DNA of 64,000 nucleotides from UBA4292 sp964648695 (GTDB taxonomy: Bacteria; Bacillota; Clostridia; Lachnospirales; Lachnospiraceae). A program made the position numbers and the translations under genes. Location of the stretch: the NCBI GenBank assembly GCA_964648695.1, contig CAZYLH010000001.1, forward strand, positions 1 through 64,000, in the 5' to 3' direction. Positions 8,529 to 18,439 of this stretch are shown here, piece after piece. The notes below the pieces were generated by a model. It did not search any database and was not told the DNA's origin. It saw only the letters and a program-made list of their open reading frames with translations. Every line of letters begins with the position of its first letter. Positions within the stretch are counted from its first letter, which is position 1.

Positions 8529-8561
8529 AATACATATAAGCCTTTCTTTTTTTATTCACAG

Positions 8562-8587
8562 AAAAAAGGCACCGGTCCCCCGGCGCC
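8562..8587 (-). terminator. Terminator after the BI-1 family gene
   Basis: On the minus strand GGCGCCGG and CCGGTGCC pair around a short GGGA loop (one mismatch) and are followed by six Ts. It separates the BI-1 gene from the exporter gene downstream. Confidence 0.75.
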
Positions 8588-8600
8588 TCCTGGAAATCCA

Positions 8601-9320
8601 TTAACGTCGTCTGTTATTCCTACCCATAATAGACACAATTCGAATAAACAAATTTATTATGTCAAGGTAAAGCTCTGCAGCGCTTCCGATAGCGTTCACA
8701 TATGTGAAGGATTTTTGCTGTGACTTTGCAATGTCATATCCGATAAACATAGCAAATATCAGTGCTACAACATAGTCAAGTAGAGTGATGGTGCTTGCAA
8801 AAATCAGGGTCATTATCAGTTCGACCACGATCACAGCAATCAAGGACATACAAAGCGTCCTTCCCATGGACAAAAAGGTCTGAGGATAGATAATGCTCAT
8901 CGCTCCCATGATAGCCGTCACAAGAGCTGTTGCAAGGAAGGCATACTGTATAACAGTTGTGCTGTAGCTGATGAGAAATACACTTAGCACTGCTCCTACC
9001 GGAAGGGTTATGAGATTATAACCTAAAAATGTAGATGCAACGCTTTTTGCTTTTCTCACAATATTAATTCCTACAAACGCGCATACAAAATATCCGATCA
9101 GGAATAAGAAGACGTTCATGTTCAAAAAAAAGCCTGTCAGATATCTGCAGATCAGGAAGTTTACAAAAAAGCCCCAAAACAGCGTGCCCGTGATAGTCAG
9201 GTTATAGGTCTTGGCATCCAGTGCACTATCACTTCCGGTTTCATATGTATATCCGCCGGAATTATAAGAGCCGTAATTATAGCCGTCACTGTGTTCGTTA
9301 AATCTGCTCATAATTTTCAC
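8601..9320 (-). CDS. BI-1/YccA family membrane protein
   Basis: About 239 residues with a polar, Tyr/Gly/Ser-rich N-terminus (residues 1-40) and seven hydrophobic segments, ending in a basic RNNRRR tail. The pattern AIGSAAELYLDIINLFIRIV before the tail is the signature end of the Bax-inhibitor-1/YccA/YbhL family. Bacterial members are calcium-leak channels or modulators of membrane proteolysis by FtsH; which applies here cannot be told. Start: AAAGGA abuts an ATG at 9326 too closely, whereas GTG at 9320 is six bases away and ATG at 9311 is fifteen away, so GTG 9320 is preferred. The gene is monocistronic, with its own promoter and terminator. Confidence 0.85.
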   Translation of the reverse strand: MKIMSRFNEHSDGYNYGSYNSGGYTYETGSDSALDAKTYNLTITGTLFWGFFVNFLICRYLTGFFLNMNVFLFLIGYFVCAFVGINIVRKAKSVASTFLGYNLITLPVGAVLSVFLISYSTTVIQYAFLATALVTAIMGAMSIIYPQTFLSMGRTLCMSLIAVIVVELIMTLIFASTITLLDYVVALIFAMFIGYDIAKSQQKSFTYVNAIGSAAELYLDIINLFIRIVSIMGRNNRRR

Positions 9321-9373
9321 ACTCATCCTTTCTCAAAATAGATAAACATTTTCCGCCTCTTGGCAGACATTAT

Positions 9374-9401
9374 ATACTATTTTTTCGAAAAAGTGTGTAA
9401 A
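9374..9401 (-). promoter_or_regulatory. Probable promoter of the BI-1 gene
   Basis: On the minus strand TTTACA (9396-9401) and TAGTAT (9374-9379) are 16 bp apart; a TATAAT at 9369-9374 is an alternative -10. Confidence 0.45.
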
Positions 9402-9467
9402 TATATTATTACTTTTTTGTGAGATAAACTTAACGCTTGCTTTATCAGCACTCCAATACTGCCACAA

Positions 9468-12400
9468 TCACTTAAGTCTCACCTTATATGTCTTTACCTC
9501 ATACGGCTTGATAATCACCGTAAACCTGTCGCTCTCTGTATGGATCTCTCTTTCCGGCTCTTCCATAAAGTTACACTCTGTTACGCCTACAATCTCACTT
9601 CCAAATGTAAGCGTAGTCTTTGTCAGGCTGTTCTCGCACTCATACATCCTGATGATCACTCCATCACCATCCTCTGCGTGTTTTACGGTCTCGATAATAA
9701 CATTTGCCTTATCTACTGATACGAAGGCTTTTCCCGCATTTTTTTGATGGCCAGAAAAAACATATGCCTTCTGATTTAGCTTGTAAGCCTCTTTTACAGT
9801 TGTCTCTGCTTTCCAGTATCCATGGTGAGGATACAAAGAATACGTAAAATTATGTTCTTCCTGATCCGCTGTCTTGTTAGGTTCTATACCGGACTTTATA
9901 AGAGTCAGAGCAATATCACCGTCTTTAGCGGAGTGGCCGTACTTACAGTCATTTAACAGGCTGACACCGTAATTTCCCTCTGACAGATCCATCCACTTCT
10001 GAGCACAGCTCTCAAAACGCGCCTCATCCCAGCTTGTATTTGTGTGAATCTTTCTCTTAAGGTTACCAAACTGAATCTCAAATGTAGCCTCATCCGTATG
10101 CACATTTACCGGAAAGTGAACTTTTAAGAGAGTCTGATGCTCTTTCCAGTCCACCCATGTGACAAAGTCAATCCNNNNNNNNNNNNNNNNNNNNNNNNNN
10201 NNNNNNNNNNNNNNNNNNNNNNNNNNNNNNNNNNNNNNNNNNNNNNNNNNNNNNNNNNNNNNNNNNNNNNNNNNACTTTTAAGAGAGTCTGATGCTCTTT
10301 CCAGTCCACCCATGTGACAAAGTCAATCCTTCTAATGTTAGCATAAAAACGAATCTTTTGCCTGATTACGGAATTGCTGAGACAGCGGTCAATCTCTAAC
10401 GTAGCTCTTACCGGTCCCCTCTCAGTCCACTCGATGCGGTCTGCCTTAACTAGATCCCAGTATTTCTCAGAATAGTACATATCGATATCCCAGCAGTCAA
10501 ACTCCATGGGCTTATCCTCATACATGCGCATGAGGTTCCCCCTCTTTCCTTCCTGGATCACTTCTCTCTCGCACTCTTTATCAAAGATGGATGTAAAGAG
10601 CCCGTTTTCATCGATCTTGATGTTATAAAACGGTGTGTCGATACCGCTCTCGGTGATTATAAGCTCATTTTTATGCACTTCACCTACCACTGCGCTAAAG
10701 ACCTTGCCGCCTTTTGATGGAATTTTCTCCAAATAAGCCACCGCGCCTTCTGCGGTCTGCTGTATGGGCCAAGTTCTGCCATCTTCGTCCACAAGCGCAT
10801 CCGCACTGCACTCACCAAGTTCCACCACATCGTTTCTTATAAATCCAAGGGTATTAAACACACTTACGCAGTTTTCTTTCTTTTCTGTCAAAAGAGCCAG
10901 CTTTTCGCAAATCAGCTCCGTAAGCCTATTTTCAATCTGTGCATACTCTTCCTTTGTCACTTCATATACTTCATGGATGGATGAGCCGGGAAGTATATCA
11001 TGAAACTGATTTGTCAGCACGGTCTTCCAGATTTTTTCCATCGCTTCGGGCTCTTTCGTATCTGTCAGGACTTGCAGCAGTTCCACATCCATAAGGAGCT
11101 GTTCACATCTGCGATTGGAGCGCTTGTTTCTTCCCATGGAAGTATAGGTTCCTCTGTGATACTCAAAGTAAAGCTCTCCTTCCCAGACCGGGAGGCGTTT
11201 GTTTCCTACTACGCGTTTGTCAAGCTCTTTAAAATATTTTCCTGCAAACTCCTGGCGCACTTTAGGGATGCCCTTTATACCCTTTTCCATCCTCTTTGAT
11301 ACCTCAAGCATCTCTCGTGTAGGGCCGCCGCCTCCGTCGCCGTATCCGTAGCAGACAAGGATATCGTTGTTAATCTCCTTGTTCTGATATCTGCGCCATC
11401 CGCCCATAATCGCATCAGGGTGTAACATACCGTTGTATGTGGTAAAGAAGTTATCCTCGCTCTGTCCCACGCCAAGAGTTGTAATCAAGTGGGTCAAGAT
11501 CTCGCTTCCGTCAATCCCCCGCCACATCATGGTATCATATGGAACCTTATTTAACTGATTCCACGCAAGCTTCGTAGTCATAAAATACTTAATGCCGCTG
11601 CGCTTCATGATCTGCGGAAGTGCTCCTGAATAGCCAAACACATCGGGCAGCCATAAAATCTCACACTCTACTCCAAACTCATCCCTAAAGAACTTTTTGC
11701 CATAATAAAACTGACGCACCAGAGATTCTCCGCTTGTTAAGTTGCAGTCCGCCTCTACCCACATGCCGCCTTCCGGCTCCCATCGCCCTTCTTTTACGCG
11801 CTCTTTAACCTTTTCGTAAACTTCCGGATATCTATCCTTTAAGAACTGATACAGCGCCGGCTGGCTGGACATGAACTTATATTCCGGAAACTCTTCCATT
11901 AGCTTCAGTACCGTGGAAAAGCTCCTGGCTGTTTTCTCTTTCGTCTGCGAAACGGTCCACCACCATGCCACATCGATGTGGGTGTGGCCAATGCACGTTG
12001 CCACCACATCATCATAACCGACCATATCCTCATAGAGTACCTTTTTTATGTATTTGGATGCTTCCTTCACCGAAGAGTAAAAGTCATCGGAATAAGGTGT
12101 GCGAAGATCCAAAAGATTAATCGTATTGTTAAGGACAGTGGTTATATCAATTCGGACTTTATCATCCTTTTCCATGCGGAAAAATCCCAGGCTTGGCACA
12201 TAAATGTCATAATAGAGACGATTTATCGCCTCGTCCATCTGCACCAGTTCCAGCCTAAAACTTAACTCTGCAAATAAAATTCCTGTGTAGGCCTGAAGAT
12301 CAACCACGTAGGTTCTTCCTGCTCTAGCACAGCTCTCCAACAGCACCATCTGATGATTGATATCCATTCCCTGTATGATATTTCCATCTACGAACATCAG

Positions 12401-12706
12401 AAACTGCGGGTTCTTCGCATCATCCCAGTGGTCTATCTGTGTTGCGGCTTTTAAGTAAACCGGCTTTCCCGCCATCTCCTCCGGGATTGTGATAGTCGCG
12501 CGAAACCAGTAATGCCTATCAGGACCGTACCAGTGCATACTATCGCTGTCAAATTCTTCCCATAAAGACTCTGCCTTATCCGCTTCCTCTGGAGTAAAAT
12601 ACAGTCCTTCCTTATAAGTAATCCCAGATATGGAAAGTTTTCTTACAAATCTCAACTCCTTTAGTTCATTACATATCACTGAGATTCTTTCTTCAATAAA
12701 TTTCAT
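9468..12706 (-). CDS. Alpha-mannosidase, glycoside hydrolase family 38 (interrupted by a false assembly gap)
   Basis: Cytoplasmic-type alpha-mannosidase that removes alpha-linked mannose from N-glycan or mannan fragments. No signal peptide is seen. The catalytic half contains GHTHIDVAWWW, whose His and Asp are zinc ligands, and LPDVFGYSGALPQI, carrying the nucleophile Asp. C-terminal beta domains follow. The frame appears broken at a run of 100 Ns (10175-10274), but the same 55 bases stand on both sides. Removing 155 bp (gap plus one copy) restores one uninterrupted frame of 1027 residues, the usual family length. The gene is therefore intact in the organism. The start at 12706 has AGAAGGA ahead. 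It lies downstream of the GH125 gene in an operon with a sugar importer. Confidence 0.93.
10120..10329. other. Assembly artefact: 55-bp duplication flanking 100 Ns
   Basis: Bases 10120-10174 and 10275-10329 are identical (55 bp) and flank a 100-N gap (10175-10274). This is the pattern left when two contigs sharing a k-mer-length end are scaffolded without being merged. The true sequence is one copy with no gap. Confidence 0.95.
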
Positions 12707-12737
12707 ACGATCCTTCTCCCCCTAATCCGCATTCCTC

Positions 12738-13685
12738 TTATCCCATGATCAAATGATATCCGCAAATGTCAAGAACAAACTCGCAAAATACTGAGTTTGC
12801 CCACGAAAACCATGGCCTGGTATAATCTTTTGGATTATCCACATTAACAGCCTCATGCATAAATCCCGTCCCCGCATCCGTTGCCTCAAGCATGGCAAGC
12901 ATTTTCTCTTTTTCCTTGCGGCTTTCCGATGTAATTCCACGCATCGCCACAGCAATATGCCATACATAACGGCTGGGCGTGTGAGAACTGCCGATCCCTT
13001 CCATATATTTCCCGCTGTAGTAATAAGGATTGGCATCACTAAGTATCATATTACGGGTATTTTTGTATCTCTGATTGTCTTTTGAACAGTATCCTATATA
13101 AGGCATGGACAAAAGGCTAGGAATATTAGCATCGTCCATAATATTATACTGCCCAAAGCCATCCACCTCATAGGCATATACGCCCCCGTCAAGCCCTTTT
13201 ATAATACCATACTTTTCCACCGCTCCTCTCACTTCTTCTGAAAATTCCCGCGCTTTTTTTGCAAAGTCTGGATCATGGTAGATTTCTCCTACAATCTCCG
13301 CGATGTTTTTAAGGATCACAGAGGCCAACATATTTGCCGGGATCAGATACCCATATACGCATGCATCGTCACTTGGCCGAAATCCCGACCAAATAAGCCC
13401 GATATTGCTCTTAACCAGCGCCCCTTTTCCGCCTCTAGAGAGCGTATCCGTATATATGCAGTTTTCTCGTTCAAAACGGTAAGCCGACTTATTTTCATGA
13501 TCCTGCTCTATGCGAAACACTTCTATAATCCGTTTTACTGCCTTTAGCCAAGTCTCATCAAACATATCCGTACATCCTGTGTTTTTCCAAAACAGGTAGG
13601 ATAACTGCACCGGAAAACAAAGGGAATCGATCTCATATTTTCTCTCCCATATTTCAGGCTTCATCTCAGTTTTATCCTGATGGTA
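12738..13685 (-). CDS. Exo-alpha-1,6-mannosidase, glycoside hydrolase family 125 (5' part lost in gap)
   Basis: The 315 visible residues form the C-terminal three quarters of a GH125 (formerly DUF1237) enzyme, a metal-independent inverting exo-alpha-1,6-mannosidase. Typical motifs are GFRPSDDACVYGYLIPANM, the DDANIPSLLSMPYIGY block carrying the likely acid Asp, DANPYYYSG, and FMHEAVNVDNP carrying the likely base Glu, then YTRPWFSWANSVFCEF. Family members are about 425-430 residues, so roughly 110 N-terminal residues are missing. The frame runs open into the gap from 13685, and an internal ATG at 13664 is not the start. No secretion signal can be judged. Together with GH38 it would strip alpha-mannosides imported by the adjacent transporter. 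Confidence 0.9.
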   Translation of the reverse strand, partial: YHQDKTEMKPEIWERKYEIDSLCFPVQLSYLFWKNTGCTDMFDETWLKAVKRIIEVFRIEQDHENKSAYRFERENCIYTDTLSRGGKGALVKSNIGLIWSGFRPSDDACVYGYLIPANMLASVILKNIAEIVGEIYHDPDFAKKAREFSEEVRGAVEKYGIIKGLDGGVYAYEVDGFGQYNIMDDANIPSLLSMPYIGYCSKDNQRYKNTRNMILSDANPYYYSGKYMEGIGSSHTPSRYVWHIAVAMRGITSESRKEKEKMLAMLEATDAGTGFMHEAVNVDNPKDYTRPWFSWANSVFCEFVLDICGYHLIMG

Positions 13686-13785
13686 NNNNNNNNNNNNNNN
13701 NNNNNNNNNNNNNNNNNNNNNNNNNNNNNNNNNNNNNNNNNNNNNNNNNNNNNNNNNNNNNNNNNNNNNNNNNNNNNNNNNNNNN
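13686..13785. other. Assembly gap of unknown true length
   Basis: A run of 100 Ns between the GH125 gene and the permease gene. Unlike the other two gaps its edges share no duplicated sequence. It must hold at least the missing GH125 N-terminus (about 330 bp), so the placeholder length is too small. Confidence 0.9.
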
Positions 13786-13802
13786 AATTCCTTCTCGTTT
13801 TA

Positions 13803-14621
13803 TTAGCCTTTATTTGCTCCTGACATACTAAAGCCTCTTGACATCCATTTCTGGGTGATTACGTAAAGCACCACCGAGGGAAGCGCATAAGCCACAGAAT
13901 ATGCCGCCAGCGTTCCATATGCTACGGAATGCTGTCCGAAAAACTGGTAGAGCATAATTGAAGCGGGATATTTTTCGCTGGTAGATAACAGGATAAACGG
14001 TACAAAGAAGTTCCCCCAGCATCCTGAAAACGTATAGATTGCAATAGTAAAGATCCCCGGAAGCATCAGCGGCATAACTACTTTTAGAATTCCACGAAAC
14101 CTTCCGGAGCCGTCCACCCACGCCGCTTCCTCTAAGGATATTGGAACTGAATCCATAAAATTCTTCATCATCCATATCGCATAAGGCATGGATGAGGCTG
14201 TCATAAACAGGATGATTCCCAGCATATTATCATAAAGCCCTATAGTCACAAACACCTTTAAAACTGGAACCATAACCGTGGTGATCGGCAGGGATGTCAT
14301 AAAAAGCATGGAAAGCATGAATATCTTCTTGTGCTTCATCTCATATCTGGACAGCGGATAGGCAGCAAGCCCCGCGCAAATCACCACCAGAACAGAAACT
14401 CCAATAGATAGGATTAGCCCGTTAGCAAAGGAGCGCAGATTTGCCATATTTGTCAAAACTTCCACATAATTCTCAAGCGTAAGGTCTGGCATGCTCACCG
14501 CCAGAGATGCGTTTTTGTCAAAAGATGCCAGTATAACCCATGCAAGGGGAACCACAAAAACAATGGCAATGATGACCAAAACAATATACGCAACAACCTT
14601 TTCTCTCTTCTCTTTTTTCAT
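13803..14621 (-). CDS. Sugar ABC transporter permease, MalG type
   Basis: A 272-residue inner-membrane permease with six predicted helices. It carries the family's EAA loop (EAAWVDGSGRFRGILKVVMPLMLPG region, residues about 188-212), which contacts the ATPase, and an N-terminal helix followed by the SFDKN...LTLENYVEVL segment typical of the MalG/CUT1 group. It starts 3 bp after the stop of the MalF-type gene, with GGAGG inside that gene's last codons, so the pair is translationally coupled. No ATPase gene is present in the cluster. CUT1 importers of this type commonly share one MsmK-like ATPase encoded elsewhere. The substrate is inferred as alpha-mannosides from the neighbouring hydrolases. 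Confidence 0.93.
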   Translation of the reverse strand: MKKEKREKVVAYIVLVIIAIVFVVPLAWVILASFDKNASLAVSMPDLTLENYVEVLTNMANLRSFANGLILSIGVSVLVVICAGLAAYPLSRYEMKHKKIFMLSMLFMTSLPITTVMVPVLKVFVTIGLYDNMLGIILFMTASSMPYAIWMMKNFMDSVPISLEEAAWVDGSGRFRGILKVVMPLMLPGIFTIAIYTFSGCWGNFFVPFILLSTSEKYPASIMLYQFFGQHSVAYGTLAAYSVAYALPSVVLYVITQKWMSRGFSMSGANKG

Positions 14622-14624
14622 CGC

Positions 14625-15500
14625 TTAGGCCTCCATCTCTTTTCCCTGTATTTTTACATAAGCAATGCTGAATATCATTCCGATGAGAAGCACAATCATG
14701 GATATCGCGGTTCCATAGCCAAGCTCGTAATTCTTAAATGCCCTGATATACATAAAGATCGGCAGTGTTTGCACAGTTGTCCCTGTCATAGTATACACCA
14801 TTCCAAAGGTTCCAAGCGTGGAAAGTGTGATAAGCATGGTATTTGTCATAACCGTATCTTTTATGATTGGAATTGTGATGCGACTAAGCGTCTGCCATTT
14901 ATTAGCACCGTCCATCTTCGCCGATTCAATGACATCATCTGGCACGTTATCCAGGGCAGACTGATATACCATCATAGAAAATGCTGTTCCATGCCAGATA
15001 TTAGCCAAAATAACAGCCATAAGTGGATATGTAAACAGCCAGGATACACTCGCTGCGCCAAAAAAGTTCAATATCGCATTCAAGGTTCCTTTATCCGTAA
15101 AAAATGTGTATGCACAAATCGCCGCTACAGTCTCCGGCATAACCCATCCGGCTAACACAATAGCACCAACAACCCGGCGAAACAGTCTGTTCTTTGCTTT
15201 CATCAGATATGCGATAGCAAATCCAAGTACGGTCTGGCCTACAACTGATCCTATAAGGAATATAATTGTTGTCACAATACTGGTCTGTACTGCACTGTCA
15301 GAAAACATTCTCTGATAATTTGCCAGTCCGACAAAAGTATTCTCACTTGCTGCCGATCCGGTGAGAGCCAGATTTGTAAAAGAATAATAGATGGTTAAAA
15401 TGATCGGCCATACAAAAAACACAAGCATCAACGCAACCGCAGGAATCAGATATACAATTTTCCCAAGGCTGCTATAAACCAATTTCCTTTTCCTGCTCAT
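14625..15500 (-). CDS. Sugar ABC transporter permease, MalF type
   Basis: A 291-residue permease with six predicted helices. The EAA-like loop reads ESAKMDGANKWQTLSRITIPIIKD. The N-terminal helix pattern IVYLIPAVALMLVFFVWPI followed by SFTNLALTG is typical of MalF/UgpA-type CUT1 subunits. The start at 15500 is chosen for AAGGAAGG just ahead; an in-frame ATG 45 bp upstream has no ribosome site. It pairs with the MalG-type subunit downstream, and its solute-binding partner is encoded immediately upstream. Confidence 0.93.
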   Translation of the reverse strand: MSRKRKLVYSSLGKIVYLIPAVALMLVFFVWPIILTIYYSFTNLALTGSAASENTFVGLANYQRMFSDSAVQTSIVTTIIFLIGSVVGQTVLGFAIAYLMKAKNRLFRRVVGAIVLAGWVMPETVAAICAYTFFTDKGTLNAILNFFGAASVSWLFTYPLMAVILANIWHGTAFSMMVYQSALDNVPDDVIESAKMDGANKWQTLSRITIPIIKDTVMTNTMLITLSTLGTFGMVYTMTGTTVQTLPIFMYIRAFKNYELGYGTAISMIVLLIGMIFSIAYVKIQGKEMEA

Positions 15501-15587
15501 AACTTCTTCCTTCCTTTTATAAGAAATGCGGGGCTGAAAGTCCAAACATCAGCCCCGCAGGTTTTACCTACCGCTTTTTTCTGCTAC

Positions 15588-16973
15588 TTATTCAACCTGA
15601 TCTTCGCCGACAACTGATATTACACTGTTCTGGAAATCAGCGATAGCCGTGGCAATATCCGTTCCGTTTCTCATGATCGTATCTACCATTTCGTAAATAT
15701 AGGAAGATACCTTAGAATAATTTTCATCATGCGGTCTAAAATTAGCCGTCTCGGCCATTGCGGTTGCTTCCTCTACATATAACTTGGAATTATATTCATC
15801 ATACTCATCCATATCATTTCTTGTGGACAGATTTCCGCTTCCAACAAGGTATGTGATATAGTTATCAGGATTCATCATCTCAGTGATGAATTCAAATGCA
15901 AGATCCTTCTGATCAGAATTCTCAGCAATAGCCCAACTCCATCCACCGGACATGGTCGTGTAGCCTCCGCCATTCTGAAGAGGCATCAGGGCAAAACCTA
16001 AAGCATCTGTGAGTGTATCATCCGTATATCCTTCCATAGGATAACTTCCTGTAGAAAGATAATCCGCATATCCCCAGCTTCCGTTAAGATATATTCCAAG
16101 CTTTCCGCTAGCCATATAACTGTTGGCATATTCCCAGTCACTTGCGTCAAACACTTCTGAAAGGGTTCCAATATATCCTTCCTCACGGCATGTCTGAAGG
16201 AATTCAAGAGCATCCGTAATGCCCTGGCTTGTGATATTCCATAGTCCAGTCTCATCGTCAAAAAGAGTATCCTCTGTTCCGGTAAGGAGCATCAGAAATG
16301 TATTCATGGTCGTCGCCTCAGCCTCCGTGTTGCTGCATGCAAACCAAATCGGGACTACATCATCCGCACAGTTTTCCTTGATGGCTGCACAGGCATCTAA
16401 GATATCCTGCCAGCTCTCCGGCTGCCAGTCTCTTCCAAGTCCCGCCTCTTCAAATACATCCTTGTTATACCAAAGGCCTCTTACATCCGTGCTTACGGGC
16501 ACCGCATAAGTATTGCCATCAGTCCCTGTTGTTCCTTCCTTTAAAGCTTCTATGAATGCAGAGTCCCACTCATCCCATGAGCCAACATAGTCCGTAATAT
16601 CAGCCACATATCCAGCCGCCACGTCCGTATTTAGCTGGAACGTATCCTCAAAGAACAGATCAGGGCTTGTGGATTCATCCTGCATCATTGTCTGTACTTT
16701 TGTGAAATAATCGCTGTCATTGGCAACAATGGGCTGTAACACAAGCTCAACCTCATCCTTTTTGTCCCAATTGTTATATGTCTCCATAATCCAATTGTAC
16801 ATATAACCGTCTTCACCTGTGTCACCGGAATCATTGTAGGTGATCACTAACTGCACGGTCTCTGAGCTGCTATCATCAGAATCGCTGCTCTCCGAACTAG
16901 AGTTAGAGCATCCCGCAAGCAAGCCCATCACCATTCCTGTGCTCAACAGCACTGCCAACATTTTTCTTTTCAT
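15588..16973 (-). CDS. Sugar-binding lipoprotein of the ABC importer
   Basis: A 461-residue extracellular solute-binding protein of the family-1 (MalE-like) type. The N-terminus MKRKMLAVLLSTGMVMGL with lipobox LAGC predicts a lipoprotein anchored at Cys about 21, followed by a Ser/Asp linker. Hallmarks include WYNKDVFEEAGL, the repeated aromatic stacking residues and GGWSWAIAENSDQKDLAFEFI. The start at 16973 has AAAGGAGG ahead; an in-frame ATG 78 bp upstream is rejected because it lies beyond the operator. This is the first gene of the importer/mannosidase operon, with its own promoter (17047-17075) and a palindromic operator (16999-17014) in the leader. Confidence 0.93.
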   Translation of the reverse strand: MKRKMLAVLLSTGMVMGLLAGCSNSSSESSDSDDSSSETVQLVITYNDSGDTGEDGYMYNWIMETYNNWDKKDEVELVLQPIVANDSDYFTKVQTMMQDESTSPDLFFEDTFQLNTDVAAGYVADITDYVGSWDEWDSAFIEALKEGTTGTDGNTYAVPVSTDVRGLWYNKDVFEEAGLGRDWQPESWQDILDACAAIKENCADDVVPIWFACSNTEAEATTMNTFLMLLTGTEDTLFDDETGLWNITSQGITDALEFLQTCREEGYIGTLSEVFDASDWEYANSYMASGKLGIYLNGSWGYADYLSTGSYPMEGYTDDTLTDALGFALMPLQNGGGYTTMSGGWSWAIAENSDQKDLAFEFITEMMNPDNYITYLVGSGNLSTRNDMDEYDEYNSKLYVEEATAMAETANFRPHDENYSKVSSYIYEMVDTIMRNGTDIATAIADFQNSVISVVGEDQVE

Positions 16974-16998
16974 AATAAGACCTCCTTTTCTCTCTTTT

Positions 16999-17014
16999 GA
17001 CATATTGTTATGTC
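16999..17014. promoter_or_regulatory. Operator palindrome in the importer leader
   Basis: GACATA-TTGT-TATGTC is a perfect inverted repeat, with a further TATGTC-like half (ATTATGTCG) at 17016-17024. It lies 25-40 bp downstream of the expected transcription start. The same TGACATAT half-site recurs ahead of the nearby GntR-type regulator gene (18529-18562), which makes that regulator the likely ligand. Confidence 0.7.
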
Positions 17015-17046
17015 TATTATGTCGTTTCCACGTATCCTGTGATTTA

Positions 17047-17075
17047 AACATACTATCTCATCTGCATATTGTCAA
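17047..17075 (-). promoter_or_regulatory. Promoter of the mannoside importer operon
   Basis: On the minus strand TTGACA (17070-17075) and TATGTT (17047-17052) are separated by 17 bp. Confidence 0.75.
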
Positions 17076-17126
17076 TAAAAAAAACCGATCCATTGGCATT
17101 TTTAATGTATTTGCCAATAATCGGTT
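17076..17126 (-). terminator. Terminator of the regulator gene
   Basis: AACCGAT...ATTGGCA (17083-17098) pairs with TGCCAAT...ATCGGTT (17112-17126). On the minus strand it is followed by a run of eight or more Ts, directly before the importer promoter. Confidence 0.85.
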
Positions 17127-17162
17127 TCTTCTTTTAGCAAAATTGCACATGTCATTTATATA

Positions 17163-18439
17163 TCATTTTTCACGCTGAACAATTTCATAAGGAGTATAAA
17201 TTATATCTTCCACATTTTTCCCATCCATGACATCTTTCAGGGTTCTAACCGCCGTTATTCCCATTAGCCCTTCCTCCTGCTTCACTCTCATAAACTCCTC
17301 TCCCACCTCATAAATCTCCGGAAATCCGTCAAATGCGGCAATTTCTCTCTCCAGATGCATTTCCTTAAGGGCGCGGCAAAGCAGTATCCCCACATTAAAC
17401 TCTGCCACAAAAAAGGCAGTATACTCACTGTTCTTTAACGCCACCGCTCTGACTTCATCAAGCTCCTCATTTGTAAAATTTTCCTCTCCGCCGTCATTTA
17501 TAGGATTATAACCCTGTAGGCATTCTGCAATTCCTATTACATCCTCATACTCAAAAATACAGTCCACAAAACCATTATAGCGCTCCGTTATAGTCGGCGT
17601 TGCCGTAAATGAGTGAGATACAAAGCATATCCGCCGATGCCCCTTTTCTATAAGCCTCCTGGTAAGCTCCTTTGCCGCCATATAATTATCAGTCTTCACA
17701 CACGGAATAGAAATCCCCTTCATCTGCCTGTCCGCTAAGACCATGGGAAAATGGTTTAAGGCAAGCCGCAAAATCTGATCATTATAGATTTCTCCCTGGG
17801 CACACATTAAGATGAGCCCTTTAACACCAGCGTCAAGCAAATCCTCTATCGCACGATTTTCTTCCTCCACAACACCGTCAGTGCATTTAAACAACATATC
17901 AAATCCCAANNNNNNNNNNNNNNNNNNNNNNNNNNNNNNNNNNNNNNNNNNNNNNNNNNNNNNNNNNNNNNNNNNNNNNNNNNNNNNNNNNNNNNNNNNN
18001 NNNNNNNNNGATTTTCTTCCTCCACAACACCGTCAGTGCATTTAAACAACATATCAAATCCCAATCGCCGACACTCTCCCTCAATACCTTTAAGAAGCTT
18101 TCCGCCAAAACTATAGCCGAAAGCGTCAAATATCACACCGATCAGAATCTTTTTATTTTCATCCTGCTCATTAAAATGACTGATTTTCATCTCTGTTTCC
18201 GAGGCTTTAAGCATTAGATCGATATCCTCGCTTACAAAGGAACCCCGTCCGGGAGCGCGTACAATATATTTTTTTTCCATCAAAAGATCCATCGCCTTCT
18301 TACTCGTAATCCGGCTGACCCCATACTCGCTTGCAAGTTCTTTCTCAGAGGGAAGCTTTGCTCCCGGTCTGTATTCACTTGATTTTATCTTATTTAGGAG
18401 ATCAGAATATATCTTTTCATACATTATCACTTTTCCCAT
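17163..18439 (-). CDS. GntR/LacI-type hybrid transcriptional regulator (AraR-like; interrupted by a false assembly gap)
   Basis: After removing the artefactual 155 bp (100 Ns plus one of two identical 55-bp flanks) this is one frame of 373 residues. Residues 1-75 are a GntR winged helix-turn-helix (YEKIYSDLLNKIKSSEY, PSEKELASEYGVSRITSKKAMDLL, VRAPGRGSFV). The remainder is a periplasmic-binding-like effector domain (ILIGVIFDAFGYSFGGKLLKGIE, LILMCAQGE, RICFVSHSFTATPTITERYNGF). The architecture matches AraR. The start at 18439 has a perfect AAAGGAG ahead. It lies upstream of and collinear with the mannoside importer operon; matching half-sites at its own promoter and in the importer leader suggest repression of both, with a sugar released by GH38/GH125 as the likely effector. 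The effector is inferred. Confidence 0.88.
17855..18064. other. Assembly artefact: 55-bp duplication flanking 100 Ns
   Basis: Bases 17855-17909 and 18010-18064 are identical, on either side of a 100-N gap (17910-18009). This is the same signature as at 10120-10329. Collapsing it restores the regulator frame. Confidence 0.95.

Noticed and set aside
9380..9395. TTTTTCGAAAAA-type palindrome upstream of the BI-1 gene as an operator
   Set aside because: It is a simple AT-rich run inside the promoter spacer with no second copy, so it is too weak to call.
9468..12706. Frameshifted or pseudogene alpha-mannosidase
   Set aside because: The break coincides with an N-run flanked by identical 55-bp ends; collapsing it restores a full-length frame.
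16219..16509. Long antisense frames inside the sugar-binding protein, glmS, pnp, der and others
   Set aside because: They follow the codon structure of well-supported genes on the opposite strand and resemble no protein family.
17812..18129. Small open frames running through the N-run at 17910-18009
   Set aside because: They exist only because Ns are read as open; they overlap the regulator in other frames.
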